Assembly: GCA_965644315.1 (NCBI GenBank)
Contig: CBFFRQ010000078.1
Location: forward strand, 186,001-250,000
Origin: Caecitellus pseudoparvulus
Taxonomy: Eukaryota; Bigyra: Bicosoecida
Direction of reading: 5' to 3'
Length of the DNA: 64,000 bases
The number at the start of each line of letters is the position of its first letter. Position 1 is the stretch's first letter. The notes beneath the pieces are model-generated. The model did not search any database. It was not told where the DNA came from and was given only the letters and a program-made list of their open reading frames with translations. Of this stretch, positions 60,871 through 64,000 are shown one piece after another. The position numbers were made by a program, and so were the translations under genes.

Positions 60871-62150
60871 ATGGCTGCCGTGCAGGCGCGAGCAGAAGAG
60901 CTCAAAGCGCAGGGAAATGCAGAGTTCAAGGCTGGGCAATATGCTGCTGCGGTGCGCCTGTACAGCCAGGTGGGTGTGCGGTATTTGCGCAGAGAACCAC
61001 CTGCCAGGCGCGGCTGTCACTGCCCAGGGCTCCCGCGCAGGCCTTGGAGTTGCACCCCCGGAACGAAGTGTACCTGTCAAATCGGTCTGCTGCAAACCTT
61101 GCCCTTGGCAAGCCGAAGGCCGCCATGCAGGATGCCGAGGCTGCTGTCGCAGCCAAGCCATCGTGGATCAAGGGCTACACTCGTTTGGGTGCAGCCCAAA
61201 CAGCAGCAGGGCTCCATGCCGAGGCAACTGCGACGTATCGACGAGCTTTGCGCCTGGACCCGCTGAATACGAGCCTTTCGGTGGCGCTGGGCCAGGCCAT
61301 GGTGGCTGCCAAAGCAGCGCCGGCTGGATCGCCAGCTGCCGGCGAAGGCGGGGAGGGCGCAGGTGAGGAGGAGGGGGGAGACGCGGACGCCCTCGGTGCA
61401 TTTTTTGGGGAAGTGGAGGCGCTGGCCAAGAGCAGCGCCCGCGCCAAGCGTGCGGCCAAGCAGGAGTTCGTGCCCGGCCCTGCCGACGCGGAGGTGGCCC
61501 GGCTCACCGGTGAGCACAGCATGTGGCGCAACCTGAACCCGCTCTTCGTGCTGGGCTTGCCAGTGGACCATGAGGAGGAGGACATCAAGCGGCACTACCG
61601 CAAACTCAGCGCGGTGGTGCATCCTGACAAGTGCAAGCTGGAGGCTGCCACGGCTGCCTTCGAGGCAGTCAAAGCTGCCTATGCGATCCTGCAAGACCCA
61701 GAGCGGCGGGCGGCTGTGTTGGATATTCACAGGGAAGCTGAGGAAGAGGCCAAGCGCACGTTGAAGCGCATGCGCAAGCGAGGCACGCCTGACTCTGACA
61801 TGCCCAGTGAGGCGGAGGAGGTACAGCGGGAGGTGCAGCGGCGGTTTGCAGAGATCGAGCGCAAGAAGCGCAAGTTTGAGAAGCGCCTCGCATCCAAGGC
61901 AGCTCGCGATGCAGAGGAAGAGAGCACGGCGAAGGAAGTGGAGGCAGAGGTGAAGGCGGAGGAGGCGGTGTGGGAGGAGAAGCGCCTGAACCGCTTCTCG
62001 AACTGGCAGGGCTTCAAGGGCGCCAAGAAGCGGCGCCTGGGCGGCATCAAGAACGACAGCATTCGCTATGGTGTCAAGGCGGCCGAGGCAGCCAAGGCCG
62101 ACACAGTCTCTGCTGCGGATGAGAAGGTCTTCAAGAGCAAGTGGAGGTGA
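60871..62150 (+). CDS. TPR plus DNAJC8-like J-domain fusion protein
   Basis: About 402 residues from exons 60871-60969 and 61041-62150. Residues 1-115 form TPRs: RAEELKAQGNAEFKAGQYAA, then YLSNRSAANLALGKPKAAMQ and YTRLGAAQTAAGLHAEATAT. This matches HSP70/HSP90 co-chaperone TPRs. An acidic linker follows. The J domain spans about residues 215-280 (LGLPVDHEEEDIKRHYRKLS, AVVHPDK with the HPD triad, FEAVKAAYAILQDPERRA). The C-terminal part is a basic coiled coil with RLNRFSNWQGFKGAKKRRLG, resembling the tail of the splicing-associated J protein DNAJC8/Spf31. The combination could recruit HSP70 to RNA-processing complexes; that role is inferred. Ends 26 bp before the convergent membrane-protein gene. 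Confidence 0.82.
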
Positions 62151-62176
62151 ATTGCCCGCCACACCCCGCCGCGCGC

Positions 62177-63241
62177 TCAGGCTTGCGCAGCCGCTGCAGT
62201 GGAGGCACTGGAGCCATACGATGAAGCAGCCGTGGCACTACCAGCCGTGGCGCCCTCTCCTTCGCCGCCCTCGCCAGGGCTGCCCCCCCCTTGCTCTGGG
62301 CGCTCCATGAGGCGTGTGCGGGCAGCGTCCTCCCGCTCTCCTCGGCAGAACACGTACAGAACCAGCAGCACCGGCACACCCACGAAGGCTGCCGTGAGGC
62401 CGAATGCCACCCCTAGCCCAGCCGGCCCTGCAAAGGCAGGTGCGCTTTGGAATGCTCGTGGGGTTCTGGAAGGCGTCGTGGGCGTGGGGGTGGAGGAAGG
62501 GGGGGCGCTGGGGGACACGGACGGGGAGGGGGAGGGCGTGGACGATGCCTGGATGCACACAGCCGCGTCCAGGCACTGCGCGTACACCTCGAAGTTCGGC
62601 CCGTCCGACTGGCGCACCGCTGGGCGGCCGCCATCCAAGTCGGCAGAGCAAGACAGGCCAGTGTCCAGGTCCTGGCCGAGCGGCAGTTGCAGTGTGGACA
62701 GGCCGCTGCTGGAGCCACCAACGCAGTCAGGTGTGCTGGGCACCAGCACTTCCACTGTCATGTTTGCAGTGCAGCCCCCCCCCGCGCCAGGCGCGAGACA
62801 ATTCAGCCACACACACGCGCCGCCGTACTCCGCACCTTCCGCCGTGAAAGGCAGGTCTGCCATGGTGGCCTGCGCCCACGCCATGGAGGGGGCGCCGCCT
62901 CCGAAAGCCTGCAGTGCCACCGTCTTGTAGAAACTCCCGCTGGGAAGGGAGGCGTCTGTCGTGTTGCCGCAGCCTGGCGCCAAGGTAGACCCCACCTGCA
63001 GCTGCAGCGAATCTCCAGCAGCGTTCTGCACCACAGCGCTGAACCTAGACACCGCGCCACACTCCACACCACCTGAAGGTAGCCCCACAGACACACGGTG
63101 TTCACCAGCGCCTCCGCTGAATGCGGCTGTGCTTGTCAGTGCCACATCTGCGTTGGGCAGGGCTGGGGGCTGGCTGGCTGCTCGCTGCGCCAGGCAAGCA
63201 ATGCTTGCCGCAAGCAGCACATGACGCAACAAGCGAGCCAT
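62177..63241 (-). CDS. type I membrane glycoprotein-like protein, unknown function
   Basis: 354 residues, single exon, ATG 63241. Signal peptide MARLLRHVLLAASIACLAQR with a cleavage-like AAS. The extracellular part of about 220 residues has about nine cysteines (for example GVECGA, APGCGNTT, CVWLNC, GGCTANMT, CLDAAVCI), and NTT and NMT are potential N-glycosylation sites. A Ser/Pro/Thr-rich mucin-like stalk follows (STPSPSPSVSPSAPPSSTPT). One membrane helix (GVAFGLTAAFVGVPVLLVLY) ends in CRGERED, with a Gly/Ser/Ala-rich cytoplasmic tail. No known ectodomain recognised; a cell-surface adhesion or sensing role is possible. Confidence 0.7.
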   Translation of the reverse strand: MARLLRHVLLAASIACLAQRAASQPPALPNADVALTSTAAFSGGAGEHRVSVGLPSGGVECGAVSRFSAVVQNAAGDSLQLQVGSTLAPGCGNTTDASLPSGSFYKTVALQAFGGGAPSMAWAQATMADLPFTAEGAEYGGACVWLNCLAPGAGGGCTANMTVEVLVPSTPDCVGGSSSGLSTLQLPLGQDLDTGLSCSADLDGGRPAVRQSDGPNFEVYAQCLDAAVCIQASSTPSPSPSVSPSAPPSSTPTPTTPSRTPRAFQSAPAFAGPAGLGVAFGLTAAFVGVPVLLVLYVFCRGEREDAARTRLMERPEQGGGSPGEGGEGEGATAGSATAASSYGSSASTAAAAQA

Positions 63242-64000
63242 GCTTGGGGCTGGATCTGTGGATAAAAGGGGGCAGGGGCAGCTGTGGGATCTTGCAGCGT
63301 GCAGCTGCAGGACGTCTCGGCAAAGCGCTGTGGTTCAGTAGCCCGGCTGCGGAAAATGACAGTCCCAGCGCGCAAGCTTCAAGCGAAGGGGAGCAAGCAC
63401 AGCCACACCCTTGAGACCGAACGCTGCAAAGAGAGCCACCAAATACTTGCCTCTAAAATGCCTGAGGATCTAGACGCTCGATGACGCCACCGATGCAGCG
63501 GAGCGCCTCCCCGGGCGCGCGTGCACCTTGGCGAAGCACTGGCTGCGTGAGCCGCACGAGAGCCTGGCCTGGACACGAGCAGTCTAAAGCAGGCAAGGAA
63601 ACCTTGGCCTGGCCTTGTGTGGCCTGCGACGTGTGGGTGTACAGCGCTTTTCTTTTGATCATCCGAGGGTCTGCAGTTCTGCAGTGCTCCAAAAGGCGCA
63701 AGAAGGGGACCACTGACAAGATATCTTTTTTTGGCTCAGGCGAAGACGCAGTTGGCTTTCGCCTATCGTGAACATGCACGCCCACACGTTTCCGGAAAGT
63801 GGTGCAAAATGAGGGCCCCTATTCCACAACATACTGCGCTTGCTGGCGCAGCAAGTCAAAACGTGTCCACCGGCATGTGTTTGTGTTTGGGCCCCGCAGC
63901 AAACAACAGCCAGCAGGCAAAATCAAACCCTCGACGGAACGCCTCAACACACAGGCAGAAAGCTGCTCAACGGAGCACTGACAGCGTGAATCGAGATGGA
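63242..64000. other. intergenic, nothing recognised
   Basis: About 760 bp to the window edge. Frames on both strands are short and not protein-like. An inverted repeat AGGCGAA/TTCGCCT lies near 63739-63766. No tRNA, snRNA or known RNA signature seen. Confidence 0.4.

Overview
This window is nuclear DNA from a GC-rich, gene-dense unicellular eukaryote (a protist or alga), not a prokaryote. Genes lie on both strands with very short gaps. Many are split by short GT-AG introns, mostly 59-120 nt, often starting GTGCGT or GTGAGT and ending GCAG. The proteins are eukaryotic: eEF2, eL24, eL14, RLP24, MCU, GPI8, XMAP215, SPEF1, PrimPol and SWS1/ZSWIM7. A gamma-carbonic-anhydrase-like complex I subunit argues against an animal or fungus. 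SPEF1, a CKK-domain protein and a WD40/EF-hand protein suggest a flagellated cell. I cannot name the lineage from sequence alone.

Layout. 1-1174: truncated gamma-CA-like gene (minus). 1675-8053: giant EF-hand/WD40/EF-hand protein (plus). 8160-11466: tandem array of about 503-bp units, each carrying a 120-nt 5S rRNA gene on the minus strand (seven copies); the long reading frames in these units are spurious. 11584-16433: CBS-domain protein, GPI8 transamidase subunit and an orphan seven-helix membrane protein. 17108-18517: mitochondrial calcium uniporter. 18699-24020: double TatD nuclease with an apparent ubiquitin-interacting motif, PrimPol and SWS1, a small DNA-metabolism group. 24320-31103: C2H2 zinc-finger protein, a protein of unknown function and a microsomal-type epoxide hydrolase. 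31391-35695: glycosyltransferase and a CAMSAP-like CKK protein. 35821-37696: divergent pair of L24e proteins (ribosomal eL24 and biogenesis factor RLP24). 37784-48369: SPEF1/CLAMP, a 3-hydroxyisobutyrate-dehydrogenase-like enzyme and an XMAP215-family TOG protein. 48796-52348: RNA-binding protein, DOT1-like methyltransferase, a small membrane protein of unknown function and eL14. 53107-56196: eEF2. 56299-63241: a protein of unknown function, a protein with a duplicated unrecognised module, a TPR-DNAJC8 fusion and a type I membrane protein.

Themes: translation (5S, eL24, RLP24, eL14, eEF2), microtubules/cilia (CKK protein, SPEF1, XMAP215, WD40/EF-hand), mitochondria (gamma-CA-like, MCU, HIBADH-like) and DNA repair or replication (PrimPol, SWS1, TatD). 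A motif GCGGAAATTG (either orientation) recurs close to gene 5' ends and may be a core promoter element. All exon structures were inferred by eye from splice signals and phase; lengths and GC impressions are not computed statistics.
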